In this document: in pieces, positions 1 through 9,456 of the stretch
How positions within the stretch are numbered: the stretch's first letter is position 1
Layout: every line of letters begins with the position of its first letter
From: Kosakonia oryzae
Lineage (GTDB): Bacteria; Pseudomonadota; Gammaproteobacteria; Enterobacterales; Enterobacteriaceae
Assembly: GCF_001658025.2 (NCBI RefSeq)
Contig: NZ_CP014007.2
Coordinates: 4,836,001 to 4,900,000, forward strand
Direction: 5' to 3'
DNA: 64,000 bases
The notes under the pieces: generated by a model
What the model was told of the DNA's origin: nothing
The model's database searches: none
What the model saw: the letters and a program-made list of their open reading frames with translations, nothing else
Made by a program: the position numbers and the translations under genes

Positions 1-925
1 TGGCGTACATCTGGGCTGGAATTCACCGGTTAAAGAGGTAGTCAACCCGGCATTTATTAACCTCGAAAGCCGTAACGGCCTGGGCTGGCTGGAAGGTTTC
101 AACGAGATGGTGGTGCGCTGCGGTTATGAATGGACCGGCCATCCGGTCACCGCTGACGGGCAGATTTATACCCTGCACGGCAAAGTGGGCAACACGCCTG
201 CATCCCAGGTTTCGGTGGATGTCAGCGAAACAGCGCCTTATGAAATTCGTATTCGCGGGCTGGTAAAAGAGAGCGCGTTTAAAAAAGTGGATCTGCAAAC
301 TGAGACGGAGCTGCGCTATATTCCTGGCAGCAACAGCTTCAGCCTGCATGATGTGCTGACCAACCATGCGGATTACCCACACGACTATCAAATTATCTAT
401 CACAGCAACTTCAGCAAACCGATTCTCGAACAGGGCGCGCGTTTTATAACGCCGTATGAAAACGTCAGCCCCTTCAATGATTACGCCAAAGGTGGCCTGA
501 AAGAGTGGCAAACCTACGCCGGGCCGACCAAAGGCTTCGATGAGATGGTGTTTAATATCAAACCGCTGGCCGATGCCAGCAAACAGACGGTGGCCGCGCT
601 GGTGAACAAAGCGGGCGATATAGGGGTGGCGATTAGCTATAACACCGAACAACTGCCAGTGCTGACGATGTGGAAAAACACGGACACGGAAAAACAGGGC
701 TATGTCACCGGAATTGAGCCGGGCACCAGCTATGCCTATCCGGTCACCATTGAACGCGCGCAAAAACGCGTAAAACAACTGCAACCGGGTCAGAGTACAC
801 GCTTCGATCTGACGTACACCCTGCTGCATAACAGATCACAGGTGGCTGACGTAGAGAAACGCGTGAAAGAGATTCAGGGCAGCAAAACGCCGCAAACTAT
901 CGACACGCCAATGGCAAAAGAGTAA
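1..925 (+). CDS. DUF4432 / aldose 1-epimerase-like protein (5' end outside window)
   Basis: The reading frame is open from base 2 and ends at TAA 923-925, giving 307 visible residues; the N-terminus lies outside the window. The protein resembles the DUF4432 branch of the galactose mutarotase (aldose 1-epimerase) superfamily. It has the motif LHGKVGNTPA near visible residue 60 and long stretches of beta-sandwich-like sequence. Family members are thought to bind or epimerise a sugar, but no substrate can be read from the sequence. It converges on mpl, and the two genes share a terminator hairpin. I do not know it from this position in E. coli, so it is probably an accessory gene. The fold assignment is fairly secure; the reaction is unproven. 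Confidence 0.75.
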   Translation, partial: GVHLGWNSPVKEVVNPAFINLESRNGLGWLEGFNEMVVRCGYEWTGHPVTADGQIYTLHGKVGNTPASQVSVDVSETAPYEIRIRGLVKESAFKKVDLQTETELRYIPGSNSFSLHDVLTNHADYPHDYQIIYHSNFSKPILEQGARFITPYENVSPFNDYAKGGLKEWQTYAGPTKGFDEMVFNIKPLADASKQTVAALVNKAGDIGVAISYNTEQLPVLTMWKNTDTEKQGYVTGIEPGTSYAYPVTIERAQKRVKQLQPGQSTRFDLTYTLLHNRSQVADVEKRVKEIQGSKTPQTIDTPMAKE

Positions 926-935
926 TCCGCAGCCA

Positions 936-976
936 TAAAAAAAACCGCGCCGGGTTCCCGGTCGCGGTTTTTTATT
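936..976. terminator. Bidirectional rho-independent terminator
   Basis: A GC-rich hairpin (AAAACCGCG with CGCGGTTTT arms) is flanked by an A tract on one side and a T tract on the other. It lies between the convergent epimerase-like gene and mpl and can serve both. Confidence 0.8.
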
Positions 977-987
977 TCAGCCAGCCG

Positions 988-2370
988 TCAGAGCTTGTCC
1001 GCTTCGGCCTCAGCCTTTTTCGCTAAGCCATCAAGCAGCTTCTGGTGAATGCCGCCGAAACCGCCGTTACTCATCACCAGAATATGATCGCCAGGCTGTG
1101 CGGTTTTGATGATCATCTCCGCCAGCGTATCGACATCCGCGCTCCAGTGAGCAGGCTGCACACAGGCGTCGGCCACTTCCGCCACCTGCCACGGAATATG
1201 CTGCGGTTGTAGCAGGAACACTTCATCAGCGCGTCCCAGCGACGGCGCCAGATCGTCTTTGCAGATGCCCATTTTCATCGTGTTGGAGCGCGGTTCCAGC
1301 ACGGCGATGATTTTCGCCGTACCGCCGACTTTACCGCGCAGCGCGGCCAGCGTGGCGAGGATTGCCGTCGGGTGATGCGCGAAATCGTCATACACCGTTA
1401 CGCCGTTTGCTTCCCCGCGCAACTCCAGGCGACGACGGGCATTGATAAACGAGCCCAGTGCACTGGCGGCATCCGCCGGTGTAACGCCAACATGGCGCGC
1501 AGCGGCAATCGCCATCAGACCGTTGTGCATGTTGTGCTCGCCCACCAGACCCCAGTTCACCTGCCCAACGCATGCGCCGTCCAGCCACACTTCCCAGCTT
1601 GAGGCATCGGTGGACAGTTTCTTCGCCTGCCAGTGGCCCTGTTCGCCCACCAGTTCCTGCTCGCTCCAGCAGCCCATCGCCATGGTCTGCTTCAGGTTGA
1701 TATCGTTTTCCGGCCAGATGATTTTCCCTTGTCCCGGCACGATGCGCACCAGGTGGTGGAACTGCTTCTGAATCGCCTTCAGGTCGTCAAAAATATCCGC
1801 ATGATCGAATTCAAGGTTATTCAGAATCAGCGTGCGCGGGCAGTAATGAACGAATTTGGAACGCTTGTCGAAGAACGCGCAGTCATACTCATCGGCTTCA
1901 ATGACGAAGAAAGGGCTATCGCCCAGACGCGCAGAAACCTCAAAGTTCCCTGGTACGCCGCCAATAACAAAGCCCGGCTTGTAGCCGCAGGCTTCGAGGA
2001 TCCAGGTTGCCATCCCGGCGGTGGTGGTTTTGCCGTGCGTACCGGCAACGGCGACGACCCAGCGATCGCGCAAAACAAAATCGTGCAGCCACTGTGGGCC
2101 GGACATAAATGGAATGTTTTTCTCCAGCACGGCTTCCACGCATGGATTACCGCGCTTCATGACGTTACCAATAATCACTAAATCCGGTGCGGGATCGAGT
2201 TGGCTTGCGTCATAACCTTCAATCAGCTCAATGCCTTCCTTTTCTAGCAGCGTGCTCATCGGCGGGTAAATATTGGCGTCAGAGCCCGTCACCTGATGTC
2301 CCAGCGAACGCGCCAGCAAGGCCAGGCCGCCCATGAAAGTGCCACAAATCCCCAAAATATGAATGCGCAT
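988..2370 (-). CDS. mpl: UDP-N-acetylmuramate--L-alanyl-gamma-D-glutamyl-meso-diaminopimelate ligase
   Basis: This murein-recycling ligase joins the recovered tripeptide L-Ala-gamma-D-Glu-meso-DAP to UDP-MurNAc in the cytoplasm, returning cell-wall peptide to precursor synthesis. The 460 residues match the family length (about 457). The Mur-ligase P-loop GTHGKTT lies at residues 110-116, following an N-terminal dinucleotide-type fold starting MRIHILGICG, and the C-terminal domain carries DDFAHHPTA. An AAGGAT ribosome site precedes the ATG by about 8 bases. It is divergent from fbp, as in E. coli, with 276 bases between the two starts. Confidence 0.97.
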   Translation of the reverse strand: MRIHILGICGTFMGGLALLARSLGHQVTGSDANIYPPMSTLLEKEGIELIEGYDASQLDPAPDLVIIGNVMKRGNPCVEAVLEKNIPFMSGPQWLHDFVLRDRWVVAVAGTHGKTTTAGMATWILEACGYKPGFVIGGVPGNFEVSARLGDSPFFVIEADEYDCAFFDKRSKFVHYCPRTLILNNLEFDHADIFDDLKAIQKQFHHLVRIVPGQGKIIWPENDINLKQTMAMGCWSEQELVGEQGHWQAKKLSTDASSWEVWLDGACVGQVNWGLVGEHNMHNGLMAIAAARHVGVTPADAASALGSFINARRRLELRGEANGVTVYDDFAHHPTAILATLAALRGKVGGTAKIIAVLEPRSNTMKMGICKDDLAPSLGRADEVFLLQPQHIPWQVAEVADACVQPAHWSADVDTLAEMIIKTAQPGDHILVMSNGGFGGIHQKLLDGLAKKAEAEADKL

Positions 2371-2646
2371 ACGTTTTTATCCTTTCCAAAACTGGCGCAC
2401 ATTTTACGCATATGTTTAACGTCTGAGAAATGCATTTCAGGATAATCCCCATACTGCTGGCGCGATTCACCTGAGCACGGCCTTTTGAATCTTTGTTAGT
2501 ATTGTTGTATGTCCGTCGCGTTTTCGACTTCGAAAGCGCTGGCTGTTAAGGTTCAGGCTGTTTACTATCCGGGACTTGCTGTCACCAGCAACCTGAAACC
2601 TTCAGGACAAGATCGCTTTACTCCATATACATGCAGGGAAAGTGTT

Positions 2647-3645
2647 ATGAAAACGTTAGGTGAATTTATTGTCGAAAAGCAGCACGAGTTCTCACACGCC
2701 ACCGGTGAATTAACTGCTTTGCTGTCGGCGATAAAACTGGGCGCCAAGATCATTCATCGCGATATCAATAAGGCCGGTCTGGTCGATATCCTGGGTGCAA
2801 GCGGTGCTGAAAACGTCCAGGGCGAGGAGCAACAAAAACTCGACCTGTTCGCAAACGAAAAACTGAAAGCTGCACTTCGCGCACGCGATATCGTGGCCGG
2901 TATCGCATCTGAAGAAGAGGACGAAATTGTCGTTTTCGAAGGTTGTGAACACGCCAAATACGTGGTGCTGATGGATCCTCTTGATGGCTCATCGAACATC
3001 GACGTTAACGTCTCTGTCGGAACCATTTTCTCTATTTACCGCCGCGTGACTCCTGTCGGCACGCCGGTTACGGAAGAAGACTTCCTGCAACCGGGCAACA
3101 AACAGGTTGCTGCGGGCTATGTGGTCTACGGTTCGTCCACCATGCTGGTTTACACCACCGGCTGCGGTGTCCACGCCTTTACATACGATCCATCACTCGG
3201 CGTTTTCTGCCTGTGCCAGGAGCGTATGCAGTTCCCGGAGCGTGGCAATACCTACTCCATCAACGAAGGTAACTACATCAAATTCCCGCAGGGCGTGAAA
3301 AAGTACCTGAAGTTCTGCCAGGAAGAGGATAAAGCGACCAACCGTCCGTATACCACGCGCTATATCGGCTCGCTGGTGGCGGATTTCCATCGCAACCTGC
3401 TGAAAGGCGGCATCTACCTCTACCCAAGCACCGCAAGCCACCCGCAAGGGAAACTGCGTCTGCTGTATGAGTGCAATCCGATGGCGTTCCTCGCTGAACA
3501 AGCGGGCGGCAAAGCGAGCGATGGGAAAGAGCGCATTCTGGATATTCAACCGGAAAGCCTGCACCAGCGCCGTCCGTTCTTCGTCGGCAATGAGCACATG
3601 GTTGATGATGTAGAACGTTTTATGCGTGAATTCCCGGACGCGTAA
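2647..3645 (+). CDS. fbp: Fructose-1,6-bisphosphatase class I
   Basis: This gluconeogenic enzyme hydrolyses fructose 1,6-bisphosphate to fructose 6-phosphate. The protein is 332 residues, the E. coli length. Metal-binding residues are in place: E89 in the ASEEED loop, and D110, L112 and D113 in [10 protein letters not shown]. The open frame extends upstream to 2509, but the extension is not family sequence; the ATG at 2647 begins the conserved [12 protein letters not shown]. In E. coli yjfF lies directly upstream of fbp; here fbp is separated from it by a chemoreceptor and a broken DUF2569 gene. A strong terminator follows immediately. Confidence 0.97.
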   Translation: MKTLGEFIVEKQHEFSHATGELTALLSAIKLGAKIIHRDINKAGLVDILGASGAENVQGEEQQKLDLFANEKLKAALRARDIVAGIASEEEDEIVVFEGCEHAKYVVLMDPLDGSSNIDVNVSVGTIFSIYRRVTPVGTPVTEEDFLQPGNKQVAAGYVVYGSSTMLVYTTGCGVHAFTYDPSLGVFCLCQERMQFPERGNTYSINEGNYIKFPQGVKKYLKFCQEEDKATNRPYTTRYIGSLVADFHRNLLKGGIYLYPSTASHPQGKLRLLYECNPMAFLAEQAGGKASDGKERILDIQPESLHQRRPFFVGNEHMVDDVERFMREFPDA

Positions 3646-3664
3646 GCGCAGGGAAAGAGGAATA

Positions 3665-3691
3665 AAGCGCCACAAATGTGGCGCTTTTTTT
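3665..3691 (+). terminator. fbp terminator
   Basis: The hairpin AGCGCCAC / GTGGCGCT with a 3-base loop is followed by seven T residues. It abuts the 3' end of the converging DUF2569 remnant, whose final stop codon overlaps the T tract. Confidence 0.9.
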
Positions 3692-4187
3692 AGCGCACGA
3701 AAGTCCGTTTAACGCGCTCGGAGATAAGGAAATAGGGCACCCAAATCGCAGCGCTTATCGCATTGCGGATCAACGCCTTCACCGTTTCGAAGACGAACGG
3801 CAGCGCGATAAGGTAGTGTGCCAGCAATAAATCAACGCCGTAAAAAATCAGCCAAATCAGCAGAAAACCAATGTAAAAGCGCGGAAGCTAACGCTTTTTC
3901 CGAAAAAACAGGCCGCAAACAAACAGCGTATAAGCGAACATGGCGATATAGAAAACCAGTTCGTAAATCAGCAGCGCTTTCGGCCCTGTGCCGATGGCAC
4001 TGTAGTGCTCCATCAACACTTTGGTGGTGGTGTTAATGGAGGCAATGATCGCAATCAGCGACACCAGCAGGCCAATCGCCGGTACAAACAGCCAGCCGCG
4101 GATCTTTTTAAACTCGCGCTCTTCGCACGCCGCACAATAATCGCTGTCTTTCAGCGCTTCGTTATCGCATTGAATACAAACACCCAT
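3690..4187 (-). pseudogene. DUF2569 membrane protein with zinc-ribbon-like N-terminus, interrupted by in-frame TAG
   Basis: Translation from the ATG at 4187 gives 99 residues and stops at TAG (3888-3890). Read through that codon, the same frame stays open for a further 65 codons to TAA at 3690-3692. The second half continues like a DUF2569 protein: hydrophobic segments, then the usual ending around IWVPYFLISERVKRTFV. The full product would be 165 residues. It begins with a CxxC-N10-CxxC motif (C4, C7, C18, C21), then about four membrane segments. A single C-to-T change of CAG (Gln) to TAG would explain the stop. Function of the family is unknown. The gene starts 14 bases after the chemoreceptor stop and may share its transcript. 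A truncated 99-residue protein may still be made; a sequencing error is the other explanation. Confidence 0.8.
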
Positions 4188-4201
4188 TTCTCTTCCTTTG
4201 A

Positions 4202-5767
4202 TTATCCCTGGGTTTGCAGGCGGAATGATGCCATCGCTTGCAACAGCTCGCGCGCCTGCTCTTCCAGCGAACGGGTCGCGGCAGACGATTGTTGTACCAG
4301 CGCCGCATTCTGCTGCGCGGTTTCATCCATCTGACTGACCGCGATATTGACCTGCTCAATACCCCGGCTCTGCTCTTGCGAGGCGTTGGCGATTTCGCGC
4401 ATCAGTTTGGTCATACGCAGCACTTCTTCGGCGATTTCATCCATTGTTTCACCCGCCTGCATCGCCAGATCGCTGCCTTCAGACACCTGCGCCTGCGAGC
4501 TGCTGATAAGCTGGCGGATCTCTTTCGCCGATTCGGCGCTGCGGCTGGCAAGATTACGCACTTCCCCGGCCACCACCGCGAAACCACGCCCCTGCTCTCC
4601 CGCGCGCGCCGCTTCGACCGCAGCGTTCAACGCGAGGATATTGGTCTGGAAGGCAATGGCATCAATCACGCTGAGAATATCGGCGATGCGATCGGAACTG
4701 CTGGAGATATCGCGCATTTTTTCAATCACATAGCACACCATTTCACTGCCGCGATCGGCGGTATCGGAAACGGTTTTCGCCAGTTTATGCGCCTGCTCGG
4801 CGTTGTCGGCGTTCAGTTTCACCGTGGCGGTGATCTGCTCCATGCTGGCAGCCGTTTGTTCAAGCGATGTCGCCGTTGACTCCGTGCGTTGCGACAGATC
4901 GACGTTGCCAGCGGCCAGTTCGCGGCTGCCAGTATCGATTTGTGCGCTGGCATCACGAACGCGGGTAACCGAGCTTATCAGCGAGTGACGCATCTCTTCG
5001 ATGGCCGCGTTCAGACGGTTAAACTCTTTACTGCTTGCCTCGGCTTTAACTGCAATCAAATCGCCGGCTGCAACATGCTCAAGCTGTTCGATAGAGCGAT
5101 CCAGCGGTTTCAGCAACATATGGCGCAGCGCCAGCCAGGCCAGCACGATAATCCCGGCGACCATCAGCGCCACCACCAGAATCAGCAACATCACCACGTG
5201 TTTGCTGCCCTGTACGGCGTCCACTTCCGCTCTGCCGCGCGCCTCGCCCCACTTCTGGAAGGCTTGCATATCGTTGTCGAACTGGCGGGAAATGGGGATC
5301 AGTTTGTTTTCCAGCAAATCGTAGTAGGCATCCGCGCTTTGCTGATTCAGCGCATCCTGCATCGGTTTAATGCCCTGGTTCACGTAATCGCCGTAGCTTT
5401 TCGCCACCTGGGCAAGCAGCGCGGAACCCTGCTCATCATCCACACCAGCGGCGATCACGTTGCTGAGAGACTGTTCGCCCTGCGCGATTTCGCCGTTGAT
5501 CTGCTTCACGGATTTGGCCGCGTCATCCAGCAGCCCCACTTCCATCATCCGCACCGCCTGACCGGCTTCGTTACGCGCCCGCAAAATCAGCGTGTACCCC
5601 TCGCTCAGGCGCGCCATTTTTTCGCCCTGAAGTTGACTAATTCGCTCCAGCGACGAGGAGCTTTTATTAAGTGCATACACCCCGATGCCGCTGACCAGCA
5701 GCAGCAGCAGCGTCATAACAGCCAGCAAAGAAAGTAAACCAGTACGGATCGAAAGCGTTTTAAGCAT
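4202..5767 (-). CDS. Methyl-accepting chemotaxis protein (four-helix-bundle sensor type)
   Basis: This inner-membrane chemoreceptor has 521 residues. A first membrane segment (about 10-30) is followed by a periplasmic four-helix-bundle sensor, a second membrane segment (about 190-215), HAMP, and a cytoplasmic signalling helix pair. The kinase-control tip contains [20 protein letters not shown]. The protein ends in ASFRLQTQG and lacks the NWETF pentapeptide that tethers CheR and CheB, so it probably depends on other receptors for efficient methylation. The ligand is unknown. A sigma-28 promoter lies 58 bases upstream of the start. It sits between yjfF and fbp, adjacent genes in E. coli, so this is an insertion. 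Family assignment is certain. Confidence 0.95.
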   Translation of the reverse strand: MLKTLSIRTGLLSLLAVMTLLLLLVSGIGVYALNKSSSSLERISQLQGEKMARLSEGYTLILRARNEAGQAVRMMEVGLLDDAAKSVKQINGEIAQGEQSLSNVIAAGVDDEQGSALLAQVAKSYGDYVNQGIKPMQDALNQQSADAYYDLLENKLIPISRQFDNDMQAFQKWGEARGRAEVDAVQGSKHVVMLLILVVALMVAGIIVLAWLALRHMLLKPLDRSIEQLEHVAAGDLIAVKAEASSKEFNRLNAAIEEMRHSLISSVTRVRDASAQIDTGSRELAAGNVDLSQRTESTATSLEQTAASMEQITATVKLNADNAEQAHKLAKTVSDTADRGSEMVCYVIEKMRDISSSSDRIADILSVIDAIAFQTNILALNAAVEAARAGEQGRGFAVVAGEVRNLASRSAESAKEIRQLISSSQAQVSEGSDLAMQAGETMDEIAEEVLRMTKLMREIANASQEQSRGIEQVNIAVSQMDETAQQNAALVQQSSAATRSLEEQARELLQAMASFRLQTQG

Positions 5768-5824
5768 GATGTGAATTCCGGTAGCAGCGATACTTTTTGG
5801 CGTAAATTAAGCCCATTTCGTCAG

Positions 5825-5851
5825 TTATCGACCGCTACCGGATTTACTTTA
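5825..5851 (-). promoter_or_regulatory. Sigma-28 (FliA) promoter of the 4.2 kb chemoreceptor
   Basis: On the minus strand TAAAGTAA, 11 bases, then GTCGATAA matches the FliA consensus TAAAGTTT-N11-GCCGATAA at 13 of 16 positions with exact spacing. It lies upstream of the chemoreceptor start at 5767. Confidence 0.85.
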
Positions 5852-5878
5852 GGAGAAAGTAATTATTTCAATGTGTTA

Positions 5879-6877
5879 TTACTTTATTGCCGTTGTGTTA
5901 ACGCGTGTTACAGGAGAGCTTTGACGGTTCTCCCACAGCACGGTCAGGCCGCGTTGCAACGCGATAAAAATAAACAACAGGATGCCGATGGCGATTTTCG
6001 TCCACCACGAGCTGAGCGTGCCATCGAAGTTAATATAGGTCTGGATCAGCCCCTGAATCGCCACGCCAAACAGCGTTCCCAGCACCGTGCCCACGCCGCC
6101 GCTGAGCAATGTCCCGCCAATGACCACCGAGGCAATGGCGTCCAGTTCCACGCCTACGCCCGCCAGCGCGTAACCGGCCTGGGTATAAATCGAGAAGACA
6201 ATCCCCGCCAGCGTCGCCAGCCCGGTAGAAAGCATATAGATGCGAATGGTGGTGCCGCGGGTGGAGATCCCCATCAGGTTCGCCGACGTCGCGTTGCCGC
6301 CAACGGCATACACTTCATTGCCAAAACGGGTGCGGTGAGCGAGGAAAATCCCCATTACCACCACCAGCAACATTAATAATCCCATAGCGCTCAACCGCCC
6401 GCCGCCGGGGATCATCCACGCAAGGCTGGAGAGCGAATCATAGATCGGGTGATTAATCGGAATCGACTCTTCCGAGAGCAGGTAGCTGACGCCACGCAGG
6501 AAGAACATCCCCGCGAGAGTAATGATAAATGCCGGGATTTTTAACGCGTCGATCAGCAGCCCCATAAATGCGCCGAAAGCGCAGCCCATCAGTAAAATCA
6601 TCGGGAAAGCGAGCAGCGGCGATATTCCCCAGTCACCGATCGCTTTTGCCAGAAAGACGCCGCTGAAGGCGATCACCGAGCCGACGGACAAATCGATACC
6701 GCCGGAGAGGATCACGAAGGTCATACCAACGGCGATAATGCCCAGAAAAGCGTTATCCGTCAGGATATTGCAAATCACACGCGTCGAGGCAAAACCGGGA
6801 AACTGCGTCAGGCAGTAGAGATAACCGAGCACAAACACGCCTAACGTTATCATCAGCGGCAAATTACGTTTTATCAT
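5879..6877 (-). CDS. yjfF: Galactofuranose ABC transporter permease YjfF
   Basis: This is one of the two membrane subunits of the YtfQ-YtfR-YtfT-YjfF importer, which takes up galactofuranose in E. coli. The 332 residues contain repeated hydrophobic segments and the BPD_transp_2 signature region GMTFVILSGGIDLSVGSV near residues 52-69, typical of ribose-type permeases. It overlaps the end of ytfT by 14 bases, indicating translational coupling. It is the last gene of the operon; I see no clear terminator between its stop and the chemoreceptor promoter just downstream, so some read-through is possible. Confidence 0.95.
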   Translation of the reverse strand: MIKRNLPLMITLGVFVLGYLYCLTQFPGFASTRVICNILTDNAFLGIIAVGMTFVILSGGIDLSVGSVIAFSGVFLAKAIGDWGISPLLAFPMILLMGCAFGAFMGLLIDALKIPAFIITLAGMFFLRGVSYLLSEESIPINHPIYDSLSSLAWMIPGGGRLSAMGLLMLLVVVMGIFLAHRTRFGNEVYAVGGNATSANLMGISTRGTTIRIYMLSTGLATLAGIVFSIYTQAGYALAGVGVELDAIASVVIGGTLLSGGVGTVLGTLFGVAIQGLIQTYINFDGTLSSWWTKIAIGILLFIFIALQRGLTVLWENRQSSPVTRVNTTAIK

Positions 6878-7889
6878 GACCGCGTACTCCTTTAATCAGC
6901 GCGATAAAGCGCGGCGACTGGACAATCAATACGCACATCACCACCACCGCTTTTACGACCTGGTTGAGTTCCGGCTGGAAACCGGAGAGCAAAATCCCGG
7001 TATTCATACCCTGAATAATCAGCGCACCGACCACCGAGAGTACAAGGTTAAAGCGCCCGCCCATTAACGAGCCGCCGCCAATAACCACCGCCAGAATGGC
7101 ATCCAGTTCCAGCCACAGCCCGGCGTTATTGGCATCTGCGCCGCGAATATCCGCCGCGACGATCACCCCGGCGATAGCCGCACACACGCCACTCAATACG
7201 TAGGTCAGCATCACCACGACGCGCGTATTCACCCCGGCGTTTTTTGCCGCGCGAATATTAATCCCTGCCGCTTCAATAAACATGCCGAGCGCCGTTTTAC
7301 GGGTAAACAACCAGAACAGCACCAGCGTGAGCAGCGCGATAATCACCGGCGTCGGGAACAGCAACAGCGATCCGCTGCCGATCCACGCCAGCGACGGCGC
7401 GTTAAAGGTGACGATCTGCCCGGAAGTAATGAGCTGCGCCACACCGCGCCCAGCCACCATCAGGATCAGCGTGGCAACGAAAGGCTGGATCTTGAGGATC
7501 GCCACCAGAATGCCATTCCACAATCCGGCCAGCACGCCGGTGCCCAGCGCGGCCAGCAGCACCACCGTCAGGCTGTGCCCGGAAACGGTGAGCGATGCCG
7601 CCGTTGCGCCCGCAATTGCCATCACTGCACCAACAGAAAGATCAATGCCGCCGGTGGCGATCACCAGCGTCATACCAATCGCCAGCAACGCAACGGGTGC
7701 TGCGCGGTTAAGAATGTCGATCGGGCTGCCGAACAGGCGACCATCCTGCAGCACCACCTGATAAAAATGGGGCGCGACCAGGCTGTCCACCACCAGAACC
7801 AGCACCAGCGCGATAAGCTGGGGCGTTCCGGTGGGCCAGTTAAAGCGGCGCTTCGGCTGCCCGGTTTGACCCACAGTTTGAGGCATCAC
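6864..7889 (-). CDS. ytfT: Galactofuranose ABC transporter permease YtfT
   Basis: This is the second permease of the galactofuranose importer, 341 residues and paralogous to YjfF. The motif GMTLVIATGGIDLSVGAV occupies the same position as in YjfF, and GGGSLMGGRFN lies near residue 275. The first possible codon is GTG at 7889, followed directly by ATG at 7886; AGGAG lies 6 bases before the GTG. The E. coli protein also begins MMPQ, so the GTG is kept as the start. The gene follows ytfR by 10 bases. Confidence 0.95.
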   Translation of the reverse strand: MMPQTVGQTGQPKRRFNWPTGTPQLIALVLVLVVDSLVAPHFYQVVLQDGRLFGSPIDILNRAAPVALLAIGMTLVIATGGIDLSVGAVMAIAGATAASLTVSGHSLTVVLLAALGTGVLAGLWNGILVAILKIQPFVATLILMVAGRGVAQLITSGQIVTFNAPSLAWIGSGSLLLFPTPVIIALLTLVLFWLFTRKTALGMFIEAAGINIRAAKNAGVNTRVVVMLTYVLSGVCAAIAGVIVAADIRGADANNAGLWLELDAILAVVIGGGSLMGGRFNLVLSVVGALIIQGMNTGILLSGFQPELNQVVKAVVVMCVLIVQSPRFIALIKGVRGHDKT

Positions 7890-7899
7890 ACTCTACTCC

Positions 7900-9402
7900 T
7901 TACGCCGCAATGGCATTCATGATCGCCGGAACCGACAGCTCTGCGAGCGGGATCTCCGCCACCTGTTTGCGATCGCGCATGATAATCACGCGATCCGCAT
8001 AGCCCACCAGCTCCTCCAGTTCAGAGGAGATAACCAGCAGCGCCAGACCATCGGCGCAGAGGGTTTCAATCAGACGAATGATCTCAGCGTGCGCGCCAAC
8101 GTCGATACCGCGCGTCGGTTCATCGAGGATCAGAAATTGAGGCCGGGTCAGCAGCCAGCGCGAGAGCAACACTTTTTGCTGGTTGCCGCCGGAGAGAAAC
8201 TCAATCGGCTGCTCAGCGCTCGGCGTGCGGATCCCCAACTGGCGGATGAAGCGCTCGGCAATCGCGTTTTGCTCTTTGCGCGGAATCGGCCGCAGCCAGC
8301 CGCGCTGCGCCTGCAACGCCAGCACAATGTTTTCACGGACGGAGGCCGCCGCGATAATGCCGTCGGTTTTGCGGTCTTCCGGGCAAAAACCGATTCCCAG
8401 GCATGAAGCCTGGTGCGGAGAGCGGAGGGTCTGGCTCTTACCTTTGATGATCGCGCTGCCGCTGTCGGCGGGTTTGATGCCAAAAATCACTTCGGCGGTT
8501 TCGGTGCGCCCGGAACCCAGCAGCCCGGCCAGGCCGACGATTTCGCCGGGGCGAACTTCCAGATCAAACGGCGCGATGACGCCTTTTTTGCCATAGCCGC
8601 TGAACGCCGCAACCGGTTTCTCGCTCAACAGCGTACGTCCGGCGCGCTGAAGCGCGTTGCTGTCCAGTTCGCGGCCCAGCATCATTTTCACCAGCTCGAT
8701 TTGCGGCAACTCGCGGGTTTCGCGACAGCCAACAAAACCGCCGTTACGCAATACGGTAATGCGATCGCTGACTTCATACACCTGATCGAGAAAGTGGGTG
8801 ACGAAAATCAGGCTGACGCCCTGGTCGCGAAGCTGGCGCATCAGCGTAAACAGCATCTCGACTTCCTGGGTATCAAGGCTGGCGGTCGGTTCATCGAGGA
8901 TCAGCACTTTGGCTGACAGATCGATGGCGCGGCAGATCGCGACGATCTGTTGCATCGCCACCGAAAAACGGTTGAGCGGCTCGCGCACATCCAGCGAGAA
9001 ACCGTAAGATGCCATCAGCTCGGTCGCGCGTTTTTCCATCTCTTTACGGCGCAGCAAACCAAAACGCCGCGGTTCGCGGCCAATAAATAAGTTATCCGCC
9101 ACCGACATATTCGGCAGCAGGTTTACTTCCTGGTACACGGTGCCGATGCCAAGTTGCTGTGCATGGGCGGTGTTTTTGGGATTGATCTGCTGACCTTCCA
9201 GCCAGATAGCCCCTTTATCCGCATGATAAACGCCGGTTAACGCTTTAATCAGCGTTGATTTCCCGGCGCCGTTTTCCCCAAGCAGCGCCATGATCTCGCC
9301 ACGCCGCAGGCTGAAATCCACGTTATCGAGCGCTTTTACGCCGGGAAAGAATTTACTTAAGCCTTCGGTACGCAGGATTTCCTGGTGTGCTTCCGCGTTC
9401 AT
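7900..9402 (-). CDS. ytfR: Galactofuranose ABC transporter ATP-binding protein YtfR
   Basis: This is the fused double ATPase of the sugar importer, 500 residues, as is usual for the RbsA/MglA class. The first domain has a normal Walker A (GENGAGKST, about residues 41-49) and LDEPTASLD. The second domain has a degenerate P-loop (GLLGSGRTE), then LSGGNQQKV and LDEPTRGIDVGAH, the typical asymmetric arrangement. It lies between the binding protein ytfQ and permease ytfT; a 54-base gap to ytfQ contains a hairpin that may lower expression relative to ytfQ. Confidence 0.96.
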   Translation of the reverse strand: MNAEAHQEILRTEGLSKFFPGVKALDNVDFSLRRGEIMALLGENGAGKSTLIKALTGVYHADKGAIWLEGQQINPKNTAHAQQLGIGTVYQEVNLLPNMSVADNLFIGREPRRFGLLRRKEMEKRATELMASYGFSLDVREPLNRFSVAMQQIVAICRAIDLSAKVLILDEPTASLDTQEVEMLFTLMRQLRDQGVSLIFVTHFLDQVYEVSDRITVLRNGGFVGCRETRELPQIELVKMMLGRELDSNALQRAGRTLLSEKPVAAFSGYGKKGVIAPFDLEVRPGEIVGLAGLLGSGRTETAEVIFGIKPADSGSAIIKGKSQTLRSPHQASCLGIGFCPEDRKTDGIIAAASVRENIVLALQAQRGWLRPIPRKEQNAIAERFIRQLGIRTPSAEQPIEFLSGGNQQKVLLSRWLLTRPQFLILDEPTRGIDVGAHAEIIRLIETLCADGLALLVISSELEELVGYADRVIIMRDRKQVAEIPLAELSVPAIMNAIAA

Positions 9403-9423
9403 TATCGACCCCTTAAACCATTA

Positions 9424-9450
9424 CCCCCTCCCCGATGGGGAGAGGGTTTT
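9424..9450 (-). repeat. CCCTC/GAGGG hairpin between ytfQ and ytfR
   Basis: An imperfect hairpin built on CTCCCC-GAT-GGGGAG sits in the ytfQ-ytfR gap. Intercistronic hairpins after binding-protein genes commonly protect the upstream mRNA from 3' exonucleases and attenuate downstream genes. A related CCCTC-rich hairpin lies at 31580-31607, so both may belong to a short dispersed repeat family (inference). Confidence 0.5.
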
Positions 9451-9456
9451 CACGAC

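Noticed and set aside
4889-5737. 282-codon open frame opposite the 4.2 kb chemoreceptor
   Set aside because: It is the antisense shadow of a high-GC coding sequence, with no family resemblance and no ribosome site; similar long shadows lie opposite cpdB, aidB, rlmB and hflK.
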